This document shows positions 47,608 through 58,782 of a stretch of 64,000 bases of DNA, piece by piece. The notes beneath the pieces were generated by a model. That model was not told the origin of the DNA. It was given only the letters and a program-made list of their open reading frames with translations, and made no database searches. Position 1 is the stretch's first letter; the number at the start of each line of letters is the position of its first letter. The translations under genes and the position numbers were made by a program. Source of the stretch: Toxonevra muliebris (lineage: Eukaryota; Arthropoda; Insecta; Diptera; Pallopteridae); NCBI GenBank assembly GCA_963691655.1, contig OY829331.1, forward strand, positions 416,501 to 480,500, in the 5' to 3' direction.

Positions 47608-49628
47608 ATGTACATTAGATGGCTTATTTGCTCTATACATTTTGCTAAAGTATTTCAGATCTTCATTGTGACAGTAGAAAATGAAAATAGGGTGCTAAAA
47701 ACCAATTAAAATGAAAAAAAATTAAATTTGCGAAAACTGGAAGAGCTACTCCAAAAACCGTGATTTTTAAGGATGTTTTACAATAGGTTTGGAATTTTGT
47801 ATGGGAAAAGCATTCAACTTGCATATACAAGATTTTCAGGTATCCCCCTCTATGTAAAAAATGCCGCTAAAGCGAATCGCGTGCCCAGTTTTTTGATACA
47901 ACTGAACCCAAAGCCACCCCTATCGCCTAAAGTGACCATTTAGCACCTTTTTAACGAATTTTTAAATTCACCCGTTAGGATTTTGAATATAGCGGTAATT
48001 TTTTTAGATTAAAGTACGTAGGATTGTAAGTAATTCAATTTGGTTTATTTAAAGTACAAATCAAATAAATTCAAATCGAGTTATATTTGAACTAGTAAAT
48101 TAACTTTTAGTGAACTCATGTCGACTACAATCAAGTTCATCTTTGACAAATGTCGTCAAAAAATTGCATAGAAAAACAAAGCAGGAGCTGAAAAAATTGT
48201 TTTATAGTGGAAATTTGTAATCTTTATTTTCGTCTGTCAATTACAGTATTATATATACAGGTTTCCCACGTACAACACGGCAGTCGTAGAGCACGATTTC
48301 GCTCCAACACGATTTGTTAATAGCGGAAATCTCCATACAACACGATGCCACTATAGTACTATTTCCTTCCAACACGATTTGCGAATAGCTGAATCACTCG
48401 TTTAACACGATTAGTGAAAATAATTTAGAAATTCAAATCGCTTTTTAAATTTGTTAATAAGCTATTTAACTATAACTCTAATTTTTATTTGTTAAATTTA
48501 TCAAATTTCAGTTCACTCTGTGTTCAAGTTTCATTGGCATTTTTACTTGTTAAATTCAAATTTTTTCTTTAAATGTTCCAATAAATTTTCTGTTAAGTGC
48601 TTATTATTAACAATTTTTTATATAAAATCAATATACTTACTTTCTATTTTTTTTACTTTTTACAACCAAAAATAAAAACTTTAAGTTATTTATAAAAAAG
48701 AGAAAATGTATCAAACCATACAAAAAGTTAAAATATACATGAAGCAAATGAATGCCTTTGAATGTGGCAGCTCGAACGAGCACTTATCCCAAAAAGTTGT
48801 TTTTTAAACTCTTGAAACATACCCCTATTTTTGTACTACTTGCTTGTCCCGTATAATACGATTTCGTATATAATACGGCAGATTTCTAAATTCTTGGTTC
48901 CTTGTTCCGTATAACATGAATTCGCACAAAACGATGCTTTTTTGGAACCTAACAATCGTGTTATGCGGGACACCTGTATTACATATTGATATAAATCCAC
49001 AATTTTGACGCAAGCGATTAAGTATGGAGAAAATGTTAAAAGTTAGTAGTTACTTCTTAATTGGTAAGTTTCATTAATTTAATGCAATTTTTTCAACGCT
49101 TGCTTTGATGAACTTGATTTTACTCGACATGGGTTCACTAAAAGTTAATTTACTAGTTCAATATAACTTGATTTGAATAATTTTTTGTACTTTAAATAAA
49201 CAAAATTGAATTACTTACAATCCTACGTACTTTAATTTAAAAAAAAATTACCGCTATATTCAAAATCCTAACAGGTGAATTTAAAAATTCGTTAAAAAGG
49301 TGCTAAATGGTCACTTTAGGCGATAGGGGTGGCTTTGGGTTCAGTTGTATCAGAAAACTGGGTACGTGATTCACTTTAGCGGCATTTTTTACATAGAGGG
49401 GATACCTGAAAATCTTTTATATGCACGTTGAATGCTTTTCCCATACAAAATTCCAAACCTATTGTAAAACATCCTTAAAAATCACTGTTTTCGGAGTAGC
49501 ACATCCAGTTTTCACAAATTTAATTTTTTTTTTTTTCATTTTAATTGGTTTTTAGCACCCTATTTTCATATTCTGCTGTCGCAATGAAGATCTGAAATAC
49601 TTTAGCAAAATAAGCCATCTAATGTACA
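47608..49628. mobile_element. Large-TIR element, full copy C (about 2.0 kb)
   Basis: Two arms of roughly 550 bp in inverted orientation, outermost words TGTACATTAGATGGCTTATTTGC and its complement. The arms share the CTAAAAACCAATT, GATTTTCAGGTATCCCC, CACCCCTATCGCCTAAAGTG and CTTTTAGTGAAC blocks. The unique centre holds imperfect repeats of AACACGATTTG (48290..48420) and AT-rich sequence. No transposase. Partial copies are at 24984 and 29505. Target duplication not resolved. Confidence 0.78.
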
Positions 49629-50330
49629 TTGCATGTAAAGACAAATGTATGTCATTGTTGAAAATAAATAATTTTTATATATATACATTGAAGTGTACTA
49701 TTTATTGGAAGTTCTCAGTTTTTAGTAAGAATATACTGTCCGAAAACGGTCAGGCATATCGTATTAATACAAGAAAAGTCTTTGTCTTTACATTGCATGT
49801 AAAGACAAATGTATGTCATTGTTGAAAATAAATAATTTTTATATATATACATTGAAGTGTACTATTTATTGGAAGTTCTCAGTTTTTAGTAAGAATATAC
49901 TGTCCGAAAACGGTCAGGCATATCGTATTAATACAAGAAAAGTCTTTGTCTTTACATTGCATGTAAAGACAAATGTATGTCATTGTTGAAAATAAATAAT
50001 TTTTATATATATACATTGAAGTGTACTATTTATTGGAAGTTCTCAGTTTTTAGTAAGAATATACTGTCCGAAAACGGTCAGGCATATCGTATTAATACAA
50101 GAAAAGTCTCCGTTTGTTATAAGAATATACAGTCCGAAAACGGTCAGGCATATCGTATTAATACAAGAAAAGTCTCCGTTTGTTATAAGAATATACAGTC
50201 TGTAAACAGTACGTTTTGTCTTATTTTTTACGGAAAAGTTCCCGTTTTAAATAAGAATATACAGTCAGTAACCACGATGTACGTCTTGTCGAATTTTCAA
50301 CGGAAAATTCTCCATTTTGTATCCGTTTGC
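49629..50330. repeat. 164-bp tandem repeat (x3) grading into 66-bp repeats (x4)
   Basis: GCATGTAAAGACAAATG recurs at 49631, 49795 and 49959 (period 164, virtually identical units). The end of the unit then repeats alone: AAGAATATAC at 50055, 50121, 50187 and 50253 (period 66), with decreasing similarity. Open frames across it are a by-product of repetition. Confidence 0.92.
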
Positions 50331-51374
50331 TGAAACAGATTCATTTCTGGATACAAATCCAGCACTTTTGTATCGTTTCTGGAACGGAAACAATACTTTT
50401 TGTTTGTTGGGTAGTGATCATTTTTTTTTATGAGGAAACATTTTATTAATGTAAGGTACGCTTCAAACAAAAAAGAATCAGATTCCATGATTTCATTAGC
50501 CCGTATTCCTTAAAAAGTATGAAAACACTAGTTTTATAGAGATTAACCAATACAAAACTATTTTAAAAACTTAAGATCCTCTGAGATCACCCATTTGTGT
50601 TTGTACGACGTGAACTTAGTCTGTTTCCTTTGCGCTGCTTTATTAGTGTGAAAACAAAATTAATAATGAGTAATAAGGTTTTTGGGAAGTTTTCTGGTGA
50701 TTTGGGACACGTGAGCCACGAAAAAGTTTTTTGAGATTTTAAATTTTTTGAGGTTAGGGACGGCATGTAACATTTTCCGTGGTAAATATTTTAGATTCAT
50801 GCTCATCAGCTGAAACTACACAAAAGAAAGCTTTTCCCGTCGTTTTATGATGACTTTGGTAAGCGTAAGACCCGAAAAACAGCCTTTACATTTAACATTT
50901 CCCGTGAAAAATAATATTAGATTCATATTCAGAGAAAAAAATATACGACAAAAGGCTTTACCTGTTTTTTTATGCTGACTAGAGTAAACGTACGCCTGAC
51001 AAAACTATTATTTTAAGGTGAGGTCGTAGACTTGCATCCGCCATATTGGTCCGCCATCATGCAAAATCAAAAAAAGCCTTGCATTCGAAACTAAAGATAA
51101 GCTTTCGTTTGAGCCCAAACATGCCCTAAAATACCTTAACCAATTTTGGAGAAGGGGGAGGTCTCCCATTGACAGAGAATGCCCAATATATATGTTTGCT
51201 TTATATATGCGTTCTTGGAAACGGATGTAATGATTTCGATGTTTGCGGGGCGAAAAATCAATCTAGCTAGGTCTCATTTCTGGGAAAATTCGTTTTCAAT
51301 GTTTTTTCACGCACAAAGCAACAAACTTGTCTTTCCCTCGCAATATGAATGGTAATTTCGCCACAGAGACCACC
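50331..51374. other. Non-coding stretch
   Basis: No gene recognised. Phrase CCGCCATATTGG at 51035 recurs near 56580. Confidence 0.45.
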
Positions 51375-51460
51375 TTCTCAATGGCACAGGGGCTAGAGAG
51401 CAGGTCTACCACGACGGAATAAGCGAGTTCGAATCCTACAATGTGATCAGTTTTTTTAAT
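51375..51460 (+). mobile_element. tRNA-like SINE head (degenerate), third
   Basis: Box B-like GCGAGTTCGAATCCT with an upstream GGCACAGGGGCTAGAGAGCA region, followed by a T-rich tract and ACACCACCACA. Not a proper tRNA by eye. Confidence 0.4.
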
Positions 51461-51972
51461 TTTACTTACACCACCACAAAAATTTCGGTAGTGACTAAAA
51501 CTATCGATGGTGATGGGAGATTTTAAACTATCGATAGTTTTCAGCTCTAGTTAAAAAAACAATTTTGTGACATACCTGGAGGAGCGCTTAGAGTTTACCT
51601 TATAAGTAGAGTAGCCAGGCGTACTGATTTGATCAGTACATGTCCTGTTTTTTTTTTAATATTGATTTTTTGAAATCTCGAAATCAGTACGAAAATGTAC
51701 TGGTTTTTGTATTTTGCACTGATTTTTTTCAAATTAATATCTAAAGAATTTTTGTGCTTAACCTTAATGGCTTTAAAATCGTTTTTGCAGATAGTCTCAC
51801 CCTATTTGTTTCTTTTTCTTATTGTTCACAAAATAAAATACATACGTTTTGCTGCTATCGAGAAAAGCAATATTTGCTTGAAAAAAGTCGGTTAACGTGA
51901 GTTTTTAAATGAGTGAAGGAAAGTTGTTACTAATTGAATTTGATTATTGTCTCCAGCTCTCAAAATTCTGCA

Positions 51973-53219
51973 AGGAGTGAGATTGAAAAAATCTTAACAC
52001 ACATTTTACCTAATAATTTGTTTTGGGTGTAAAATTCAAAAATTTCTTTGATCTAGTTATCTTTGAAAAATATGTCAGTTGTTATTTTTAATGACAAATA
52101 TGTTGATTTATTGTGAGTTTGATCAAAATCAGAAGTACGTCTTAAAATTTTTTAAAATTTTCAAAAAAATCCAAATTGGTCCAACAAAAAATTGGCCAAA
52201 GAATTGAAGGTCTGCCATCACACTGTTTCCAATGTTATTAAACAGTTTCAGGAGAATTTGACCATCGATAGGAAACCTGGTTCGAAAAGAAAACAAAGAA
52301 ACAAAAGCATATTGAAAAGATCTCCAAACACATCTGGTAGAAAAGCTGTCCGGTTAGCCCAGTGCTTTGACTATTTGGTGCGAAAAGTTAAAGCCAATGC
52401 AGGTTTGAAAACATACAAAGTCCAAAAAGTTCCAGATAGGAATGCTGCAAAAAAATTAGACGCCAAAAGTAGGGCTCGGAAATTAAAATCGAATTTCATA
52501 CAAAAATATTCATGTTGTATAATGGATGACGAAACGTATGTACTGGCAGATTTTACGCAGCTTCCGGGTCAAAATTTTTATGTTGCTGATGCTCGAGGAA
52601 ATGTCGAAGAACAATTTAGAATCCAAAAGCAGACAAAATTTCCTAAAAAATTCCTGGTATGGCAAGCTATATGCAGTTGCGGTGAAAAAAGTAAATCATT
52701 TGTTACAGTGGGCTCTTTAAATACCGAAATATACATCAAAGAATGTTTGAAAAAAAGATTTCTTCCTTTCATAAGAGAGCATAATGTGTCCACATATTTT
52801 TGGCCCAATTTGGTATCATGTCATTACGGCAAGAAAGCTCTGGAGTGGTACCAAAGTAATAACATAGTTTTTGTAGCAAGAGAGGCCAATCCTCCAAATT
52901 GTCCGGAGCTAAGACCAGTGGAGAGATATTGGGCTCTTGTGAAAAGAAACTTAAAGAGCACAAAAAACGTAACCCAAAATATCGAAGATTTTAAAAGGAG
53001 ATGGGCAAACTGTTCCAAACAGCTATCAAATCTCTAATGGAAGGGTTGCCAAAAAAGGTCCACGAGTTCATAAATAGTGGTTAGAACTATAAAAGTTATA
53101 TTTTTCTGTAATTTGTAAAATATTATCAATTAATTAAAAAAAAAATTCAAAACTCTAAGATCAACCGTTTAAAAATTATTGAATTTTATATATGTTAAGA
53201 TTTTTTCGATCTCACTCCT
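51973..53219 (+). mobile_element. Mariner-type element with matching 27-bp TIRs
   Basis: Left TIR AGGAGTGAGAT(T)GAAAA... and right TIR (other strand) AGGAGTGAGAT(C)GAAAA... agree over 27 bp with one mismatch. The flanking dinucleotide is TA on the right and CA on the left, so the TA duplication has one change. Total 1247 bp, the normal size for a complete mariner-like element. Confidence 0.9.
52072..53085 (+). pseudogene. Mariner/ITm-type transposase, inactive (Asp to Asn, premature stops)
   Basis: The long open part (52192..53037) reads KELKVCHHTVSNVIKQF (helix-turn-helix), then MDDETYV with the first Asp, LPGQNFYVADARGN, FLVWQAICSCGEKSKSF and a second catalytic site FWPNLVSCHY. The third is CPELRPVERYWA with Glu, 37 residues after the second. 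The second site has Asn where Asp is required. The probable original start at 52072 is in the same frame but followed by three stops before 52192. Near 53020 a frame change cuts off the last 20 codons (SLMEGLPKKVHEFINSG in another frame). Spacing resembles DD37E ITm transposases. Confidence 0.88.
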
Positions 53220-53850
53220 TAAATATGAAAATTGGTAAATAATCAACATTGAAGAAATAAATGTAAAAGGAACACACAAAATCGGAGAAAAAGTTCAGGG
53301 AGTTTATATCACTTTATTACATTTAAATTATTAAGTAATAAAAGCATTAAAAACTGTACTGATTTTCACTGATCTCCAACGTCTAGCGTACTGATTTCAC
53401 GGTCTAAAAATCTTGCTACCCTACTTATAAGGCATTTTGGAGAGTTTTTTTTACCGTTGGGCAAAAAACACAGATACTATTTATTACCAACATCAACAAA
53501 ACAACAAACCAAACCAAATTTTTTAAGCAGGCGAGCTAGTATTAAACAAAAATGAGTTGAAGGGTGATGTAAAATGAATAAAAGAATAAAAACCATTGAA
53601 TTCAAAATACATGCAGATACATAATGGTTCATACATAATAGTTCAGTTTGATATTTCGCAATTTTAATCGCAGAAATAATTTTGCCAAGTTTGTGGTCTG
53701 AATATTTCTGATTAACTGACGTTCGCTGATGCTAGTTCCGCAGCTGAGAACCGAAATGCATAAACTAAAAAAATGTGTTACAACTATATATTTTCTTCCC
53801 GCGAATTAGTCGCCTTCTGTCAGCTGTTGGGCTTTACAAGCATGTGTGGT
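53220..53850. other. Non-coding stretch
   Basis: No gene recognised. Confidence 0.45.
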
Positions 53851-53988
53851 TTAAGATAAAGTTTTGCTTTCACCACTTAGCACGCTGTTCTGCTGTTTAC
53901 GTCCACCTCTTGAGCGATTTGCCTTCTTGACCAACGCGGATTTCGTTATTCGTTTACGGAGCTTTACCGCCAACACTGTGGTAGCCAT
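53851..53988 (-). CDS. Short unknown frame, possible first exon
   Basis: A 45-codon frame, MATTVLAVKLRKRITKSALV then basic and Gln-rich residues to stop, in GC-richer sequence than its surroundings. The ATG lies in a purine context (GGATGG before it). It could be the 5' exon of a nested minus-strand gene or a retroposed piece; no homologue recognised. Confidence 0.35.
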   Translation of the reverse strand: MATTVLAVKLRKRITKSALVKKANRSRGGRKQQNSVLSGESKTLS

Positions 53989-54204
53989 CCATCCTTGAAG
54001 TTCGTTTGTGTTAGACGAGCACTGTAATTTGTTAAATGTAAATTAATAATTTCTCGTCAAACTTTTTGTTTGTGGCCGTAATGTAAAAATTGTATACGAC
54101 ATTCATTGACAATATAAACAATGAACTATTAACTTAAAAAAAAAATTTAAATTGCAAGGAATACCAATGCCTACTATACAGACCAAAAGGGGTCAATTTT
54201 AAAA

Positions 54205-54687
54205 TTGTCACCCTATATATGTATGGAGTGCCGTACAGGTGAAAGTCGTGTTAATATCTTGCTGTATTGCATACAGATTGCATTCCTCCATTAGCTTTTT
54301 CTCACTTATAAAGTATTCAAAGCAGGCATCCATAGAACTGTAAATAGAATGCTCAGCCGCTTGTTTGTAAAAGGAATTATGCCGCCAAGACACTGCTTTA
54401 CTCAACTGCATATTTTTGAGTTGGAGTTGAGTTTCATTTGACAAAAAATTGCTTTCCTTCGGGGGTTGCTGTGTTTGATGTTGCTAAAGTAAGTCCAAGA
54501 TCAGATACCTTCATTTTATGATTATTTTCGAAACTGCTATCAATATTTAAGCCAACCTCTTGCTAATCATTGTCCACACTTTCATTATCCATATAATCCA
54601 TTTCCTTGAAAAGGTCCTCAATTTCCTTCTTTGCCATCTTTGACATAATATATAGGAGTTTTTCTTCCAATTTAACATTTTCTTCCT
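54205..54687 (-). pseudogene. Unidentified cellular-type coding remnant
   Basis: After an acceptor-like TTTATTTAG the minus strand reads EENVKLEEKLLYIMSKMAKK, then EIEDLFKEMDYMDNESVDND, a stop, and on in the same frame NIDSSFENNHKMKVSDLGLT and SNTATPEGKQF. A T-run frameshift near 54445 then leads into 78 codons that include LKNMQLSKAVSWRHNSFYKQ and ACFEYFISEKKLMEECNLYA. The long low-repeat, codon-like stretch with just one stop and one frameshift argues for a decayed host gene or retrocopy. I do not recognise the protein. Confidence 0.4.
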
Positions 54688-55404
54688 AAATAAATAGAAT
54701 TAGAATATAATGGAAGATTGCCTTTTTTTCAACAATTCTATCTATTTATTGAATTTTTCTTTTATAGATTTAGGGAACAAACAAATTATTCAAAGCTTAA
54801 GGCTAAAAAATATATATACATATGAATATGTTCTCTGTCAATGCTACGAAACAGTGCAGTTCAGCAAAAATAAGACTTACAATAGATCAATGATATCTTT
54901 CACTTTTAAGCGTCTATGACCCTTATTGAATAAGAAGTTTCGAGCTAGTGCATTGGGATGGTTTTGTATTTTATCGAGATATTTTTACTAAAGGCTGAGA
55001 TTTCTTCTTTTATTAGAAACACTTTTAGGTCCGAGTGGACAGCATCATTTTAAATATACCAGGGGGCTCCTGAGATTATTCGAAGAATTTTAGATTGAGA
55101 TCGTTGAAGTTTTTCAATGTTTGAGCGATTTGATCTTTTTTTGTTTCAATATGGAATTTTTTGGCTAATCATTTACGTTGTGTTGTTAACAATGGCGAAT
55201 TTAAGCGTTAAATTTTTCAATATTACTCCAACCAATAATAGAACAAATAACAAAAAACCAATTACCTAATATAAGTTTTTTACCTGTCTAGTGTAGTTTT
55301 TAAGTATAAAACGAAATATCCCTTAGAGATTATGTTATACTTTGTTTACCAATTATTGTACGAAAAAGATTTTATTGGAATGTGTTGAGAAAATCGTAGC
55401 GTCA

Positions 55405-55432
55405 CACAGTGCTCCGTCGGTTGACAAAAATA
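55405..55432 (+). repeat. Left Transib end: 12-RSS-like
   Basis: CACAGTG (55405..55411), 12-base spacer (55412..55423), ACAAAAATA (55424..55432). The vertebrate RSS consensus is CACAGTG-12-ACAAAAACC; the nonamer matches 7 of 9. Confidence 0.8.
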
Positions 55433-57492
55433 GTAAAAATGAGTAACGCCAAAGTTAGCAATATTGGTACCATTTTAAAGCTAAAAATTCAACTAAGAAG
55501 AAAACATATTAATTGTTGCTCAAAAGTATTTTTTTCTCTCGACGTAGCATCTTAAAGTTGCTGGTTTTTTTACTGCAATATTCAAATCTGGTGTTAATTT
55601 TTTTTAGTGCTTCAAAAGAAAGTTTGTCAAAAATATATTTTTGACTAAAAATAAGTAAAGTAAATTTATTCTCATTTTAAAATGGTTAGATAATATAGCT
55701 GTATTAGTAATTTTTCCTAAATTTTAGAACTTAACATTTTGGTAGTAGACAAAGTTAAAATATTTTTTTATGAAAAAATTCTTAAATTCGACATTTTCTG
55801 TAGACCCGGAAAAATTACTTACTGAAAGTTCCTACATTTTTTTTCAGAATTTGTTAAAATTAACCTTTCTTTATTAGTAAATAGTAATAACTTTTCCTGT
55901 TTTTTTCGATTTTTGGAAAAAATGCTTTTTAAAAATCGTCTAAAACGTGATTTTTCATGCTTTAGTACTAAAACATGCCGGCTGGCGTTTCGTTTCTTTC
56001 TTTTGCAAAATTTGTAATTATCTTATTTATTTAAGTGGTACTAAGTATTCACGCTATTATTGCTATTTTGTTCAATTGAAATCGATTGGCACATACTAGA
56101 AAAACTGGAGGAGAAGATACTAATATAGATCTTATACGGCATCTACCTTTGTCGTCGGATCCTGTGCTTTTGTCTAAAATTCAAAACACGAATAAGAAAA
56201 AGGCTTTGATTGACAAACATGTTAGTTATTACCTTGGCCAATCAGATAATGCAGCAGTAGAAGTTAAGGGGTTATTCCATTTTAAAATTGGAAAAAATTT
56301 ACTTTTTGAAAATTTTTTTTTAAGAAACTATTATATATTATTATAAAATTTGTTTGGAGATGTTAAAAATATCTTATTGAAACACAAAAAAAAAATTTTT
56401 TGACCACTTTTAATCCAAAAAGTTAATTTTGGTGGTAGGATAGATTCTGTGCTTCTTAATAAAGACTAAAGCATAAATTAAACAAGATTTTGTTTGCTCT
56501 ATAAGTGGAACCATAAAAAGTCAAACTTTCCAATCCCACTTTTTTTAGGGTTTTTTCTCAATTTTTAAAAATTCTTCCGCCATATTGGATCCGCCATTTT
56601 GAATTTTAAAAATCGTATATCAGATTCGTAATCAGCGACACTGAAAACCCCTTCAGTAACGATTTTGAAGCCAAATAATTGTTCTCTTTCCCGAAAACTT
56701 GTTGTTGAACATTAGGTCTCATTTTTAGTGTACTATGGAACAATTATATGTATAGCATTCGTTTTACTTCGAATTTTTCACAAATATTTTAGAAGAGTAT
56801 TCTTGAAACTAAAGAACCAAAAAATCAAAACCAATATAAAACGATGTTTTTCAATTTTTTTGGAATGTCCCCTCAATGAATCGCTAAGGATATGTTTAAG
56901 TTCTTCTGAAGAAAATTCCGAAAGCAGTGATGAATAAAAAACTAATTTTTTAACAAAATAATCATAATATTTTTTTATTGTATTAAATTTTAAAGTATCG
57001 TAAGGTTCCCTAAAAATTTTAAATAGGTACTTTACCATTTTGGAATATGTAGCATTTAAAAAAGTTGGACACTAAGGTTGACTAATAACACTGCCCTGCA
57101 AATTTCAATTTTTCTTATGCGAATTAGATGGTTTTTAGTGATTTCAAATGAATTTTTCATGTTGAACACGAATCTTTCTTTCCAAACTTTTCAGCACGTC
57201 ACGTTTCCGAGAAAAAATGGCTTGAAATCCCTGAAATCAGCGTTTTTGGCAATTTTTGTAAAATTGTGACATGCTACAAACTTTGCTAATATCAGAAATT
57301 AAAGACTGAATAATGCCCTTTCAAATGAGTCCTAAGCCAAATTGTTCGCATGCGCCCTTGGAGCAGGAGGTGTGCATATGTCTAGGGGTGCAGTTAAGAA
57401 ATGTATACAGAACGGATTTTATCTAACTTACACCCACGGCCAGACATAATGAGAAGTGCAGCGGTCCAAAAAGTTTTAAGGGACGTTGGTTA

Positions 57493-57793
57493 TGTAGGAC
57501 AGTGTTGATCAAATATAGCGTTCACATGAATTGATTTAAGATTCAGTTATTCTAAATTTAGTACACTTTAGTACACTCATACACATTCAATAATACTGTT
57601 TCTTTTTACTTCTACATTATATACTCTTTTTTACTTCTTTTTGTTACCGATCGAACTGTACTGCTAATAAAGCGACACTTGTTTTTTTTTTCTTCTTAAT
57701 AGCAGAATATTTCTTGTTTTTACTTTAACAAATTCCACATTGCATTAGGGTAATTGATCTACGGCTAGTGAATATCAATTTAGATATTCCACA
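57493..57793 (+). repeat. Copia 5' LTR
   Basis: 301 bp, TG...CA. Differs from the 3' LTR at four positions plus a T-run and a 3-bp indel. Confidence 0.95.
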
Positions 57794-57810
57794 GGTTATG
57801 GGCCCAGTGG
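57794..57810 (+). promoter_or_regulatory. Copia primer-binding site
   Basis: GGTTATGGGCCCAG directly after the 5' LTR, as in Drosophila copia, which primes from a cut (half) initiator tRNA-Met. Confidence 0.8.
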
Positions 57811-57896
57811 GTGGAGTTAAACAAGAAAAAAAAAATAAATAACTAAGTTCAGAATAAGGTACATCACAAAGGGTACGCAGATTTTGCATGTAGAAA

Positions 57897-58782
57897 ATGT
57901 CGGACGCAGCAAGGCAGAAATTCGTAAAGTTGAACGACACCAATTATGCAAATTGGAAGTTTAGAATGGAGTTGCTGCTTCGAAAGCAAAATTTGTGGAA
58001 AAATGTGATTATCGGTAAAAAGCCATTGGCTGCGTTAAATGCGGCAGGAACAATAACAAATCAGCCGGCAATCGACGAATGGGATCAACTCGATGACGAA
58101 GCAAGAGGCACAATCGGTTTAGCGGTTGAAGATGATCAGCTTCCGCATATTCGTTCAGCACAATCAGCTAAGCAAACATGGGAAGCATTAAGAAACTACC
58201 ATGAGAAAAATACGCTTGGGAACAAAGTCTATTTGGTGCGATCAATTTGTGCACTGAAATTGGAAGAAGGAGGCGATGCGAAGGCACACATAAATCGAAT
58301 GCAGGATTTGTTCACCAAATTGCATGACATCGGCGAAGCAGAATTATCGACATTATGGAGTAAAATATTTTTGCTAAGTAGTTTGCCAGAAAGTTATAAT
58401 ACATTGGTTTCTGCACTAGGGGCACGTAATGAAGTAGAAGTTACATTCGATGTGGCGAAACAACATGTTATCGCTGAATATGAGCGCCATGCAAATGTGG
58501 TAAGCAATTCGGGTGATTCACTTTTAAAGACTGTTGCCAAAGTCGGTGTTTGTTTTTTCTGCAAAAAGCCAAATCATCAAAAGAAGAACTGCCCCAAATA
58601 CAGAGATTGGCTGGTAAAACGGGATGGTGAAAAGAAGTGGAACTTTGTTGGAAAAGCAGCTGATAAAGTAAACACAGTTGAAGACTCAAACTTTTTGTTC
58701 ACAATAGGCAACAATTTAAAGAAAGGATGGACCATAGATTCTGGAGCAACTCGGCACGTTGTGAACGACAAACGTTTTTTTT
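57897..58782 (+). CDS. Copia Gag and start of protease
   Basis: From MSDAARQKFVKLNDTNYANW (typical copia Gag opening, residues 1-20). A UBN2-type capsid region follows (LRNYHEKNTLGNKVYL, LPESYNTLVSALG). Next is a CX2CX4HX4C zinc knuckle at about residue 219 (CFFCKKPNHQKKNC) for RNA binding. The protease site DSGATRH has its catalytic Asp codon at 58737..58739 (residue 281). The frame is lost a few codons later in a run of eight T (58775..58782). The frame itself stays open to 58865, but those last codons are out of register with Pol. Confidence 0.95.

Noticed and set aside
49622..50333. Repeated open frames containing NIQSENGQAYRINTRKVSVCY
   Set aside because: They arise from translation of a tandem DNA repeat with unit lengths (66 bp among them) divisible by three; no sign of a protein family.
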